The notes under the pieces are model-generated. The model worked only from the letters and a program-made list of their open reading frames with translations. It was not told the origin of the DNA and searched no databases. Below are positions 1-10,359 of a stretch of 64,000 bases of DNA, piece by piece. The position numbers and the translations under genes are program-made. Origin of the DNA: Sarcocystis neurona (Eukaryota > Apicomplexa > Conoidasida > Eucoccidiorida > Sarcocystidae); NCBI GenBank assembly GCA_000727475.1, contig KL647296.1, positions 310,001 through 374,000 of the forward strand, given 5' to 3'. Every line of letters starts with the position of its first letter. The first letter of the stretch is position 1.

Positions 1-3000
1 GTGTCGACGCTGCGACACACTTTGAGCATCAGCGGTTGCCTCTTCGCAGCAGTCGTCCCTTGCTAGTGTGTGCAAGCCGTCGCCCGTTTGCACGTCTGTA
101 TGTGGGGTAATTGTACGCGCCGGTCCAAGCTGCAGCGAGTTCTGTCCAGGTCGACGTTTTGCCGTCTACCGTGTCAACGCGGTGTGCTGGTTGATTTCAG
201 GTGGAGGACGAGGACATCGGCGACGACGATATGGACCTTTTTTGAGTGCGTTGAACACAGGAGTGTAGGACCATCACTGAGTCCAGAGAAAACTGTGTGT
301 GTTCCTGTGTAAGCCTTCCGAAGAAGAGGCGGAGGCAGAAACAGGCGTAAATCACACTGAGAGACGCACAGCACAGGGCAAGCACACGCGAGCAGATGAA
401 ATCACCTAATCCCCGGTGTATGCGTGGTACACGCGCTGATACGGAAGAGTTGCGCCGCTCCCGTACCCCCTACAGACAAACGTTTTGAGTCCTCTCAGCT
501 ATGGAGTGCTCGTCTCTCTTCCTGCGAATTCCTGTACATGCACACGGAGAGGTTGCGCTGCTTGCAAGGGCGAAAACGTACAGATTTGTAACGAAACAGG
601 CATTTGTGTGTCGGTCGTTGGCACGTGTATGTCCTGAAAGTAGTGAAACTGTAAAGGTGTGTCGGGTTGCACATTTATTCACGGAGTCAGATATTCCACA
701 CAAGAAATTGTCGAATGATGAAATGGTGCAGGACCTGTGTGCACAGACAAGCCATGGAAACAAAAACTGACATAAACAGAGGCACACGTGACGGCAGCGT
801 TGCGCGAGCTGTACACAAGGGGCACAGCGGCGTAAGTTGGAAGACTGAGGATCAATCAAGGGCGTCTCACAGTCGTGAGACGGTGCGTTATTTTGCCTGC
901 AGTGCAACGTTGCCGCTGCGCCGCTTAACTCATAGGTCGTCGCGGGTGATTCCGGCCGTGTCACTGAATGGAAAAGTGCGTTAGATGACCGTGGAAACAC
1001 ATATTCGTTTTTGTCGGTCAGGGTGACCTTTAAAATTTGGTGATGTTTTTATACTGGAAAGGACGGAGAACATGCAAACAGAATCTACTCCAGGTATACA
1101 CATCTGCATCGTCGTAGTAATCTTGACACTACGGGGTTGATTTTTCTCCATATGGAGTGGAAAACTGATACTTTGACGTGTGTTTACCGGTGATCCCGTG
1201 CATATACGTCTCTGGTGGACTTGTCATGCGTCCGCAATAAATGCACCCGAAGGCCAACAGAAGAAGCCATTTGTTGGTTGAGGGTGCATTTTTAACCCTG
1301 CGACTCGGAATTTGTCAAGTGCTCATAGACTTCTCAAAACTCCGCACCAAGCAGACGTTGGCCAATACCGGTATAACACCATCGTTGAAAATAGCCATAC
1401 ATGAAGGTACGCCACGCAAGAAGCATATGGTGATAATGCACCGCCACCTGCGTTATTTATGAACGCCCCACATGCTTTAGCAAATGACGGAGCGTCCCCC
1501 TAAACAAGCAGAGGAATGCAAAAGGGAAATTCACGCTGACTGCTGTGCTGTAGCGCTCAGGTTCCACGTAATGGATATCTTTCTTCTGGTAGGCTACTAT
1601 CTGCGATATTCTTTTTCTGGAGTGGTGCTGGGGGCAGTTGGTGCTGCGCTGCCACAGTGAGCGAACGTCTGCGTACGTAAAGGGGTGAAGTGGTGTGCCA
1701 TTGTTGTGTACTCTATTCACAGCATTCCGAGCACGTAAGCCTCGTTGCGACTCCAGCGGTTAACAGTGTAGCTCTCTATACTACTCTATACATTTACGAA
1801 AAAAAAGTGACTTCCTCAACTGCCGGTGGTTGAACGACGTCTAACCTACGACTTAGCTGCGATTTAATAATAAACACTGCATGCATTGTAAGCTGAAGGG
1901 GAATAAAGACCAGCTCCACGCGATTCGACCCTGCAAAGAGTCGCCTGCACGGTACACTCACTCTCAATCTTTCTGAATCTTTACTGGCACAGAGTATTAG
2001 ACTCCCTGGCACTTTCTCCTTTTACGGGTGAATACTGTAAGTCTCTTAGCGCGCACTGGCATGTTGTATCACCGTCACACCCAGTCGAGTTGTAATTTCG
2101 AAAGCGATGAGAGAAATATTTGCAGCGTTGATGTCAGAAGGCGGCAGCCGATACAAGAGCAGTTCAGAAATTTACAGCTTACAGAAATAGACGCGTATCC
2201 ACACCACTTTTTAGTATGCCGGATCTCTTCGTAAGGATACCATAATTCGACCATACACAGAATTCGCGTGATGTTTGCCCCCGCATGGCTGTTTTGACGT
2301 GTTACGAACACGACTGCAGAAGGCAAACCTGAGATATTTGTTTCCTTTTAATGTGTGCAGCCGGCACTGCAGCAGGTTTTTGCCGTCTTTTCTATGTCAA
2401 GAGTGCACCTGACTCGCATCCAATCATTGCAAATACGCGCGCCTTGTGATGCCTCAATGAGTTTCTGCCTTCCTACGCTGTTTCTTCCTAAATGTATTTC
2501 TCATTGCTCTATACCAAGGACACCCCCAGTTGTGCTGTACGGTAGGTGCTCTCTACTTGTATTTGCAACGCTGCCCGCATGTCTACCTCTACGTGTATCA
2601 AAACATGACACAGCATCGATTCCACCAGGAGCGGCACGTTGTTACTCGCGTATAGGCCCGCATATATGTTTAACAATTCTGTATTCAAAACATTCTTTGC
2701 TTCCTTCTGTCGCGCCGTTGTGTGGCAGAGAACACGACGCCATCTGGAAACACTTACAGCCGCTTCCCCACTACAAAAAATAATGACGTGTGTGTCGACA
2801 CGTCTACAGCTAGAACACAGCAGGCTCCTGCAACACTTGTAGCCATGTGGCAGTCTACTGCGTCTTTGTCGAGTCAGTATTCCGTTATATAAACTTTGCG
2901 TTCCTTTGCACTTGACACGCCCCATCAAACACGGTATAAACGGTCCAAAACTACGGGTGTCAGGACACAAGGTTATAGGCAGAGCCCGTTCTCAGGGTGT

Positions 3001-3200
3001 AGGTCACCGTTTGTACTCGCCGTGAAAAGGGCTTGGCGTGGGCGTCGCGATCGTCAAGCGCACGCGCACACGGCGTTCACAGCTGCAGTTTATCTGCTTT
3101 GGCCACGCCAACTGAGTTCAGCAGCAGCCACATGTGTGCTGCACAACTCCTAGAGAGCGAAGTAGTGGATGAAAAGACAATCTCGTGAATGAGTTCTTTT
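1..3200. other. No supportable gene; overlapping short open frames
   Basis: I see no convincing gene here. The longest frames are 470-1000 on the minus strand (176 codons, Cys/Ser/Thr rich), 2355-2783 on the plus strand (142 codons) and 2509-2970 on the minus strand (153 codons). The last two overlap in antisense, so at most one is real. None shows a recognisable domain, and frames of this length are expected by chance in 64 kb. A small palindrome (CTCCATATGGAG) lies near 1147. A TGAGACG motif near 875 resembles the WGAGACG element known from Toxoplasma promoters, but no start codon with a good frame follows it. Confidence 0.4.
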
Positions 3201-3948
3201 GTGACTCTATTTCACGACAAGCGGTGCAACCTCCATACTTCCGGTGTGGAAATTATTACGAGGAAGTCATCGTGTGACTGCGACGGTGCATTTGCTACAG
3301 CGGTTAGTACGGACGGAACCCATTCGGCCGGATACGTGCGTGGTTTCGCGGTTGGAGGGCCTACTGTGTGACAGCGAAATGTGGCCTCCTTCGGAAGAGA
3401 CGAACGGGGTGAAGTATGGGAGAGGCGCGTGGAGGTCGGAGGGAACAATTGGTAACACTACTTTCACCAGAGACGCGCTGCTTCACTGTCCCATAGGGAC
3501 ATGCAGCAGTCTCCAGATATTAGTGACACTTCTTTTTACGTGCCCCACATGTCACGGTGATAATGTTGTTGCCTTCCTCTGAGTGAGGAGAGTTAGCGTC
3601 AAGGCGCTGGAAGTATGACGTCATGGTTGAAAAGTCGCTGGCAATGCACAACAATAACTGGTACAGTTTCCTTTTTGCCTCAGGAGTAGTAGCACATTCA
3701 TTTTTCACAGCACGTAGTGACAATCTTCGTAAAAGAAATTCTGAACCAACGCAGTCACGCTCAAGCGTTCGTCCGCTCGGTTGCTTCTACGGGCGCATCA
3801 TTTTCAGTTACGGCTTCTTCCGAGGCGCCAAGAGAGACTCTGTAACACGTACGGTGGACGAAGTCCTGTTTCCACTGTGTACCGTGACGTCGGACACAAT
3901 CTTCGTGCCCCCATTGAGCCCCCTAGCTTGCCTACGTTAATTACTTAG

Positions 3949-3976
3949 GTGGACACGTCCTGTGGACACGTCCTTT
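3949..3976. repeat. Short tandem repeat, TGGACACGTCC twice
   Basis: The 11-base word TGGACACGTCC occurs twice within about 28 bases (GTGGACACGTCCTGTGGACACGTCC). It is a minor local duplication with no visible coding context. Confidence 0.6.
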
Positions 3977-4169
3977 TCGACCTCAGCCATCCAATCTATC
4001 CATGTCTTTTTTTACGTGCTTCTTCTTCCTTATGTTTCCAGTGTCGTGTATTCTGTCGTATTCGTTAGCCACCACATCGCCGGGAGCGCCACTGAGACAC
4101 ATTACTCCCACTCTGTAAGGTTGAATGTTTGTCCATGAAAAGAACACCACTACAGGGTGCGGCAAGATG

Positions 4170-4493
4170 TCAGGCGCAATACAGGGTATCTATTGAGGCT
4201 GTAAGCCGTCCAGCCTCCTTTGGAGCTCCCTCACAACGAAGAGTGTGTTGCGGTGGCCTCGGCTTTTTTGATTTTCGGAACTCCCGCACAACGAAGAGTG
4301 TGCTGCCGTGGCCCCGGCTTTTTGGATGGTCGTCCGCTAGGTAGCTTTTCAACGCAATGAGATAAAAGTACTCCTGCCTTTCGTCTTTGGGCGGCTGTCT
4401 ACTTCCGTACGGCGTAGGTCCCTTTTCAAACTCTCCTGCGGGGATCCTGTAGTCTACGACTATAAAATTCTGGTTCACTCGGCAGCCCCGCAC
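4170..4493 (-). CDS. Hypothetical open frame overlapping a 55-bp tandem repeat
   Basis: A 107-codon frame with a protein-like, charged composition. It includes stretches such as NFIVVDYRIPAGEFEKG and QEYFYLIALKSYLADDHP. I recognise no family. There is no ATG: the frame opens a few codons upstream after a TAA. On this strand a pyrimidine-rich CGCCCTTCTCCACTTAG lies just upstream and could be a 3' splice site, but the frames directly after that AG close quickly, so the exon boundary is unresolved. The C-terminal third lies in a 55-bp tandem repeat; 55 is not a multiple of three, so the two repeat units are read in different frames. This could be a degraded exon or chance. Confidence 0.2.
   Translation of the reverse strand: MRGCRVNQNFIVVDYRIPAGEFEKGPTPYGSRQPPKDERQEYFYLIALKSYLADDHPKSRGHGSTLFVVREFRKSKKPRPPQHTLRCEGAPKEAGRLTASIDTLYCA
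4223..4330. repeat. Tandem duplication, 55-bp unit, two copies
   Basis: Copies start at about 4223 and 4278. Both contain the core CACAACGAAGAGTGTG followed by a TGC..GTGGCC..CGGCTTTTTTG block. The two differ at a handful of positions, so the duplication is not brand new. A 55-bp period shifts any overlapping reading frame. Confidence 0.85.
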
Positions 4494-5448
4494 ACGAGTA
4501 TGAATCAGAGAGCTTTATCTAAGTGGAGAAGGGCGAACCGACTGACGGAGCGTGTAGCCAAAAGGGGATCTGTCGGTCTTGCTGCAATCACCCGTTCTCT
4601 ACTTACTTCTCGCAAGCGATTGAATCGCAGACTGGTGGGCTTTTTCTCTCGCCAGCCTGAAGACGGTGTGCTCCGCTGAAAACTGTGTAACCTGGGGACT
4701 TCCTGTAATCTGTAACAGCCGGCAAGCTCGAGAGATTTTGTTGAGAATGTGGTGTATGTGAAGCACCAGCAAGGGTACTCGACGGTGTACATACGTTATA
4801 TGGACGCGTCGTGAATATATACGTGAGTTGTCGCGTTCTTACCAGAGACACCACATTTTCTTCGACAAAATGAAACAGCACTTCCAACGCCGTTATCAAA
4901 AAAAGGGGGTCTTACACCAGTGGCGATACATGTTGGTTTCAGTTGCAGGGCCCAAGGGTCAAATGTTAGTGGAATGACACATTCGAAAGGTCTATGATTA
5001 TGTTTCGGCAGATATGGAAGTTAATGATGTGACCCAAATCAGAAACTCGCCTTTCCGCAGTGACTCTGCCTCACCTGGCTACGGAACATCGAAAGCGGCT
5101 CATCGGTGCGGTGCGAATGTAATGATGCGGCTTACACCGTTCATTTGGATCCCGCACAGTACAACACACTGCGATTGTCGTTGAATTCGGCCCTTCCTCA
5201 TAGTTGAAGTAGCGCCTTTACATCTATTAAATTGTCTACTGGCACAGAATATATTGTCTGTGGTCCTGCGTACAGCAGTTCTGAACCTGAAGACAAATTA
5301 GAAGCGTCCGAAACACTGTGTTGCAACTGAAGAAAGGACTTTACAGGGAAAGCGGTGCACGATTGCATCTGCTCTTGAGCTCGCTACACTTTTTGTGTGA
5401 CCGGATGTCCGGAGAGCAGTGCTCAGATGATCTAGATAGTGGGAGCTG

Positions 5449-6336
5449 TTGGGTGCGAAGTATTACCTCGTCGGAACGACCCAGAGTTGCGTCGCGGTTT
5501 TTCCACCGTATGTGTCGCAACGTAGAAAGCGATTGTGTCTCTTCGTAGAAAGACGCCTTAGAACGTATGGAGCGAGGCACAGCCACCAAAGTCCGAGGTG
5601 TGCGTGCAAAACGAAGGAGTTGTCACATTCCTATACAACGACAGAACTGCGTTGCACCACTACTATTATGATTACTGAGGCGTTCCCAGGAGGCATGTGC
5701 CAAAGTTGTGCTACCGGCCCGAGCTCTCGAATTTGTCACGTAACTCCGTTTCACACTTCTTCAAAGTGCCACAAATTGTGCGCTTGTCGGGCCCCCCACA
5801 CCACCGGATTACCTGCCGCCACAAACCTTACTGCCTTCCCAAAATGCATTCAGACGAGTCTCCGCAGTCGTAGCTTGCGTTCAGACGTCGGCAGGTGCAG
5901 AATTACAGCAAGTGGTCTATTGCTGCAGGCATCTCAAAGATGGAGGAATCGTTTATGCTTTCCAGTAGGAAGCTACCTGAAATATACAAGAGAGTACCTT
6001 TCCTCTATAGAGTGTGCCACCTTGTTGATTCCAGCGAAGCTTGAAGAGCTTTGCGATCGTTTTGGGTGTGAACGGAGTCGCACTTGTGGCCTCCTTCATC
6101 AGCCTTGTACGCGCCTACTGCATCCCAGATACACTGCGGCGGTGAGCTCTCCTGTCATACTGCCGATGCATGAGAGGGCTTCAGATGGTAAGCCTGATCG
6201 CTTCTCCTCTGTACAGAAACGAGTAGCTGATATGGGGGAGGCAGAAGCATCTAACTCCATCACTGCAGACGGTGCCTCATCGTATCCCCTACTTGCCCTC
6301 CTTTTTTGTCAACGTGAAAAATGTTCTTATCGGTGA
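5449..6336 (+). CDS. Longest open frame in the window; Cys-rich hypothetical protein
   Basis: A 295-codon frame, the longest of the window. At roughly 5% stop codons per position a run this long is unlikely by chance in 64 kb. The first codon of the full frame is TTG; the first real ATG is at 5668, giving a 222-residue product starting MITEAFPGGMCQ. The protein is rich in Cys, Ser and Arg with scattered CxxC-like spacings (MCQSCATG, CHKLCAC). I see no signal peptide, membrane segment or known domain. Codons from about 5922 to 6112 form the left arm of an inverted repeat whose right arm keeps the same peptide frame on the other strand. It could be a single-exon gene, an internal exon, or part of a duplicated element. 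I do not assign a function. Confidence 0.35.
   Translation: MGAKYYLVGTTQSCVAVFPPYVSQRRKRLCLFVERRLRTYGARHSHQSPRCACKTKELSHSYTTTELRCTTTIMITEAFPGGMCQSCATGPSSRICHVTPFHTSSKCHKLCACRAPHTTGLPAATNLTAFPKCIQTSLRSRSLRSDVGRCRITASGLLLQASQRWRNRLCFPVGSYLKYTREYLSSIECATLLIPAKLEELCDRFGCERSRTCGLLHQPCTRLLHPRYTAAVSSPVILPMHERASDGKPDRFSSVQKRVADMGEAEASNSITADGASSYPLLALLFCQREKCSYR
5922..6112 (+). repeat. Left arm of 190-bp inverted repeat
   Basis: The reverse complement of 6384-6573 matches this stretch almost without gaps. Shared blocks include GCTGCAGGCATCTCAAAG, AGTACCTTTCC, TATAGAGTGTGCCACCTTG and TTGTGGCCTCCTTCATCAG. Identity is roughly 80-85% by eye. Weaker similarity continues outward (the ATTACCTGCCGCC region near 5811 against the complement of the 6610-6630 region). 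The arms flank a 271-base centre. Confidence 0.85.
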
Positions 6337-6383
6337 AAGCACCACAGCGTTCAGCGCAACCTATCGTTACTGAGGACACTCAA

Positions 6384-6573
6384 CGTACTAGACTGATGAA
6401 GGAGGCCACAAGTGTGACTCCCTTCACATCCCAAACGATCGCAGGGCTGTTCAAGCTTTGCTCGGATCAACAAGGTGGCACACTCTATACGGGAAAGGTA
6501 CTGTCTTGTGTATTTCACGTAACTTCCTACTGAAATGTGTAGACCATTCCCTCGCCTTTGAGATGCCTGCAGC
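6384..6573 (-). repeat. Right arm of 190-bp inverted repeat
   Basis: This is the partner of 5922-6112. Read on the minus strand it encodes GSYVKYTRQYLSRIECATLL where the left arm reads GSYLKYTREYLSSIECATLL. The frame stays open across the whole arm until a TGA at 6351-6353. No insertion or deletion separates the arms in the aligned core, but many base changes alter amino acids, so strong purifying selection is not evident. Confidence 0.85.
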
Positions 6574-6599
6574 TTCAGGGTTGTCCGACGTATTTTGAT

Positions 6600-7370
6600 G
6601 GTAGCAGGTGGTACGGCGGCAACAGATTACACAGGAATGCTCGCGCGCGCACGCTTCCTACTCCTGCGGCCAAATTTTATGGGAAAGCCCATTCTTACGG
6701 TAAAGGGAACGTTCCAGGGAACAACAGGACTTCATATGGAATCAGGCTTGTGATATATACTTCAGCTTTTTTCTGCGACAAAGGCGGACTGGGCAACCTG
6801 CTCGTGCTCCAAGTTTAGTATCAGGCTCCTTCGCGGGGACCTCCCGCGATCCCACGTTTCTCCAATATCTCGACACAAGTGTATCCTCAGACTTTATCAC
6901 ATGAGCTCTTCCAACGGGGCCCGGTGCCATCGGCAACACCATGAAATGTTTCACTCAAAAGCCCCGTTGACGCACGCTTCTTGAGCTACGCACGGGTTGT
7001 GGATAGTGTCACCAAGTTGACATCAGTGGTGACGGTCTGATTCACCGTGCCACATTCTCTTGCCGGTTTTTCGAGCTGCCACGTTGTTTCTTTACACTAT
7101 TTGGGAGCACGCAGAGTTGTTTTTGTCACCGCGACCCTGCGCCGTACGATACCAACCACCAACCAAGACTGCCGGACAAATCAATCACTGGGTGTTTCGG
7201 TTGCTCCCTTGATGGTCTAGTTTTCCTTGCCTCCTCTGTGTGGAACACCGGTGGTTTATATTCCATGCCTTGTACTCACTTCCTTTTGAAATTATCTCCT
7301 TCGTCGTGTACCCGTAGTACTCTTTGCACGTCGTCTTCAAGAAACCTCGATAACGTCTCACGCTGTCTAT
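6600..7370. other. No gene seen; possible promoter DNA at the right end
   Basis: No frame of note. The right end holds CGTCTCA near 7354, the complement of the TGAGACG element reported for Toxoplasma promoters. It lies about 20 bases before an ATG at 7374 in a good context (TATAAGATGGAA). The functional link is inference. Confidence 0.3.
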
Positions 7371-7373
7371 AAG

Positions 7374-7746
7374 ATGGAAGGCGAATGTCTCTCTGCAGGA
7401 GTCGTACCAAAAAAAACATTCATGCCGAAGAAAGTGCTACAGGTGACAGCCTTAGTGCGTCATGCGGAAATGGGCTGGGTTACGCTGCCGAAGCGGCGGA
7501 AAGGGGCAAAGCAGCCGATGCCCCTATGGTTCATACCGTAAACGGTTATGGATCCACAGCTGGAGAGAAGATTAGAGATGCTGCGAGTACAGCAACTGGA
7601 ATAGCAAGGCGTCCGACTGCTGCTGCTGCTTAGGAGACGGGGCAGGTTTGGGTTCAGCTGTTGGTGAATGGGTGAAGGAAACCGGTCAGGCCATACGAGA
7701 TGCTGCTTCAGCTGCGAAGGAGAAAAGAACGGCACGCTTCTCCTGA
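7374..7746 (+). pseudogene. Possible LEA-like (late embryogenesis abundant) gene relic, frame-broken
   Basis: Two adjacent frames encode related, Ala/Gly/Lys-rich segments. In the frame starting at ATG 7385, residues near the end read GYGSTAGEKIRDAASTATG. After the TAG at 7631-7633 a second frame reads GLGSAVGEWVKETG and then QAIRDAASAAKEK up to a TGA at 7744. The G-S-x-x-G-E-x-(I/V)-(K/R) and IRDAAS(T/A)A words recur in both halves, and IRDAASAAKEK resembles the 11-residue amphipathic repeat of group-3 LEA proteins, which protect cells during drying. An ATG with the better start context sits at 7374 in yet another frame (MEGECLSAGVV). The frame changes suggest a pseudogene; an unannotated intron or a sequencing indel is the alternative. 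Confidence 0.3.
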
Positions 7747-9022
7747 ATTGTGTACCAGAGAGCGTACGTGCCAGAACCAGCACAACATCTGAAGGGCGAC
7801 GAAGACACGAACGTGGTGTTCTGCTTTTGAACTGGTGACGTAGAAGGCGTGGATTCACGTTTTGCTGTCCTCTTTGTGTCAAATAGGGATCTGTGAAAGC
7901 AGCACTGGTGTATACACCCGCCGAACTGATCAGTACAGCTTATGTGGAATCATCCTAGCCAATTTGAAGGGAAAAAAGAGTATGCGCAATATGACTTTTG
8001 CAATGCAATTCGACGGACCGCAAAGGGTTTTGCGCTGGTGTTGGGAGAAAACTGTGCTTATGAGCAGCGTCGCGGGCGTGCAAGTGTGTTTTGACGTGAA
8101 ACTCCTTCCGCTAGCAAAGGCGAATTTCTGAAATACTTTTAGTGAAGCAAGGTCGCTGCCCTACTCCGTAGTGATAGAACATTTACAGCAGCCCCTGGAA
8201 AAAGTGGCCGGCTATAGTGTAACCACTACAGGCAGCTAGCCTCACGTATGGTGGTGTGTCGTAAATGACCTTTTTTCCGCTAAACTCTCCTCACACTCGT
8301 GGAACTCCATATCGCTAAAATTGCGTGGTGTTATGCTTCTGTCGTCACTTACGTGCGTTTGCAGTCCGTAACGACACCATTCTACTACACAGCTCATCGT
8401 GCAGAGATTTTGATTTTGGACACAGCGGAGCCACACCGGCTCTGCCCGTTATGATCAGAAAAGAATTTTGATGAACGTCCTCAACGAATAGTGCTTTATA
8501 CTGGGTTCCAGGAACTCATCTTTGGACACGCATGACAAATGAACAGGTGCAGTGCGGATCCATAGACATATCTAACACTTCGGAGAGCCCTACATGTCAC
8601 GACCCCTCAACGAGTGCAGCGCAGTACAAGCGCCAGAGTGCAGGGCACTTGCACACATGTCACTGGGAGTAAGTATTTAGCCGTAGCTTTCTTTATCAGG
8701 GATATTTGGACCGTGCGACGTGCAAATGCAGAACAGCGAGGACGCAGTGTAGTCGTCTGCTGTGAATACACTTTGACCTTGGCTACAGGTAACCTACCTG
8801 CATAGCAGCTCGACTGTAGCGCACCTGAAACTGGGAGGCGGATCTGCCATATTTCATAAAGGCAGCGAAAAATCTTGGAGGGGTTTACGTTGGGCCGAAC
8901 GTGCAGCGGCTTCTGTTGGGGGAAGTAAGACAGTTCAGTTTGTGCTCAATTACGATGTGCTATGTATATCGTAAACGTCACTATGATAAAAACGTTCCTG
9001 GTGTAAAACAGTCGCACATTTT
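7747..9022. other. Fragmentary protein-like sequence, no intact gene
   Basis: Short frames look partly protein-like: 7862-8131 has 89 codons, and a piece near 8160-8247 reads YSVVIEHLQQPLEKVAGYSV before a TAG. None can be joined without breaking frame. This may be decayed coding DNA belonging with the sequence on either side, or chance. Confidence 0.25.
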
Positions 9023-9649
9023 TTGTCGTGTGCTCACTTTTCGTCCGTTGCATGGACAGTTTACAGGCGCAATTGTGAGTTCACTGAATCATCTCGCCTG
9101 CATCACAGAAGGTGGTCCAGAGCATGTGGAGCTTGCTCTTCAATGCTCCTGTCTGCTGCTGGTGCATCTGGTGCACCGGCCTGGCCACATCGGCAAAACA
9201 CCTGGATTGAAGTCTACAGCATGCAGGGCACGAAACACAAAGTCGCCGATAAGCCGTTGCCGTCCTGTCTTCGTTCGACGAAAAAGTGCTTTTGGGGCCT
9301 TGCTTGCAGGAAAAACCCAGCACCAACGGCCTGTGTGTGCAACTCCCCAAGCACGGACGTGGCGCCATCACGCACTAGGGAGGTAATGAAGCAGCCGTAC
9401 ACCTGCAGAGTGCGCGCCTGGAAAAGTTGGGATGCACCAGCTCCTTGCGGTGTGTCTGTTCTGGAATACGAACTAGAGGAAACGGGAAGTGGTTACGATG
9501 AGCTCCTACCTTTGTCTTCTACATTCAACGCAAGCAAGCAAGAGCGTTCCCTTAGGAAGTACAGAGCCAAGAAGCTGTCGGTAAAGCAAACGAAAGCGAC
9601 AGTGCTTCCTACCATAATTCATCCTGCTGGTGCGACTGCATCTCCGTAG
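9023..9649 (+). CDS. Hypothetical protein, weakly fibronectin type III-like
   Basis: A 208-codon frame, on the edge of what chance allows. The second half looks most like protein: TWIEVYSMQGTKHKVADKPL is followed, some 40 residues later, by QPYTCRVRAWKSWDAPAP and VSVLEYELEETGSGYDEL. The Tyr-x-x-(R)-V-R-A-W spacing followed by a Pro-rich linker resembles the F strand and end of a fibronectin III domain, where YxxRVxAxN is typical. The diagnostic Trp of strand B is uncertain and I see only this single partial unit. The tail is basic (SLRKYRAKKLSVKQTK). The frame begins at a GTG with no clear ATG, so an upstream exon would be required. Gene, pseudogene or chance remain open. Confidence 0.22.
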   Translation: MSCAHFSSVAWTVYRRNCEFTESSRLHHRRWSRACGACSSMLLSAAGASGAPAWPHRQNTWIEVYSMQGTKHKVADKPLPSCLRSTKKCFWGLACRKNPAPTACVCNSPSTDVAPSRTREVMKQPYTCRVRAWKSWDAPAPCGVSVLEYELEETGSGYDELLPLSSTFNASKQERSLRKYRAKKLSVKQTKATVLPTIIHPAGATASP

Positions 9650-10359
9650 GGAAGCCCTAAAGCACAAGCCTCTGCTGTATTTTACTTTCTCAGATGTCAA
9701 TATATTTCGGGTCGACTGGGGCTGTTAACACGTTTAGACACACCAAAACAGAAAGCAGACGGCCTGCCTCCAGGTGACTTCGTGGATTACTGCCCTGGGT
9801 CTCGCAGGTTTTCTTCGTACAGTTGTCAAGCACGGATACTTCCAAAAACGAGAAATATCTGCTGTCGATGTGCGGAGGTGGTGCAGATTGGAATGGCTAT
9901 TTTAAACGGGTGAGACGCCGTTCATCATGGGAGCGTACTCACCTGTGTGGTGTTTGGGAACTACGCCTTCGTGCCCTCGTGTACAAAACCTTGCCAGCAG
10001 TTTTCCTGCCTGGGGACGCTTGTAGACATCAAATGGCTTTGTTTTGTGTCCTTTTTCACCGGTGAAGCAATCACTCGAAACTGCAGGAAATAGGGTTCTC
10101 AACATGAAATTTGCACTTTGTACTTTTATCTTTGTTTCTTCGAAGCACTACAGAAACAGGCAGGTTTAGAAGCCGAAGGCGGTTTGCCTTTTCTCTTGAT
10201 TTTGTCCAAATCAACATCGCAAAAGTGCAACTGCTGCACTGGTAACAATCTGCTGCGTCTGCTCGCAGGTAGCGAAGACTTCGTTTCTTAAACATCTTCG
10301 TTCAAACGCGCAGCGCAGCTCCCTCGCGACCTCTTCGAGATCAGTGAGTCTCTGCTTAG

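Noticed and set aside
470..1000. 176-codon minus-strand frame as a gene
   Set aside because: This length is expected about once by chance in the window; no ATG context, domain or splice support was seen.
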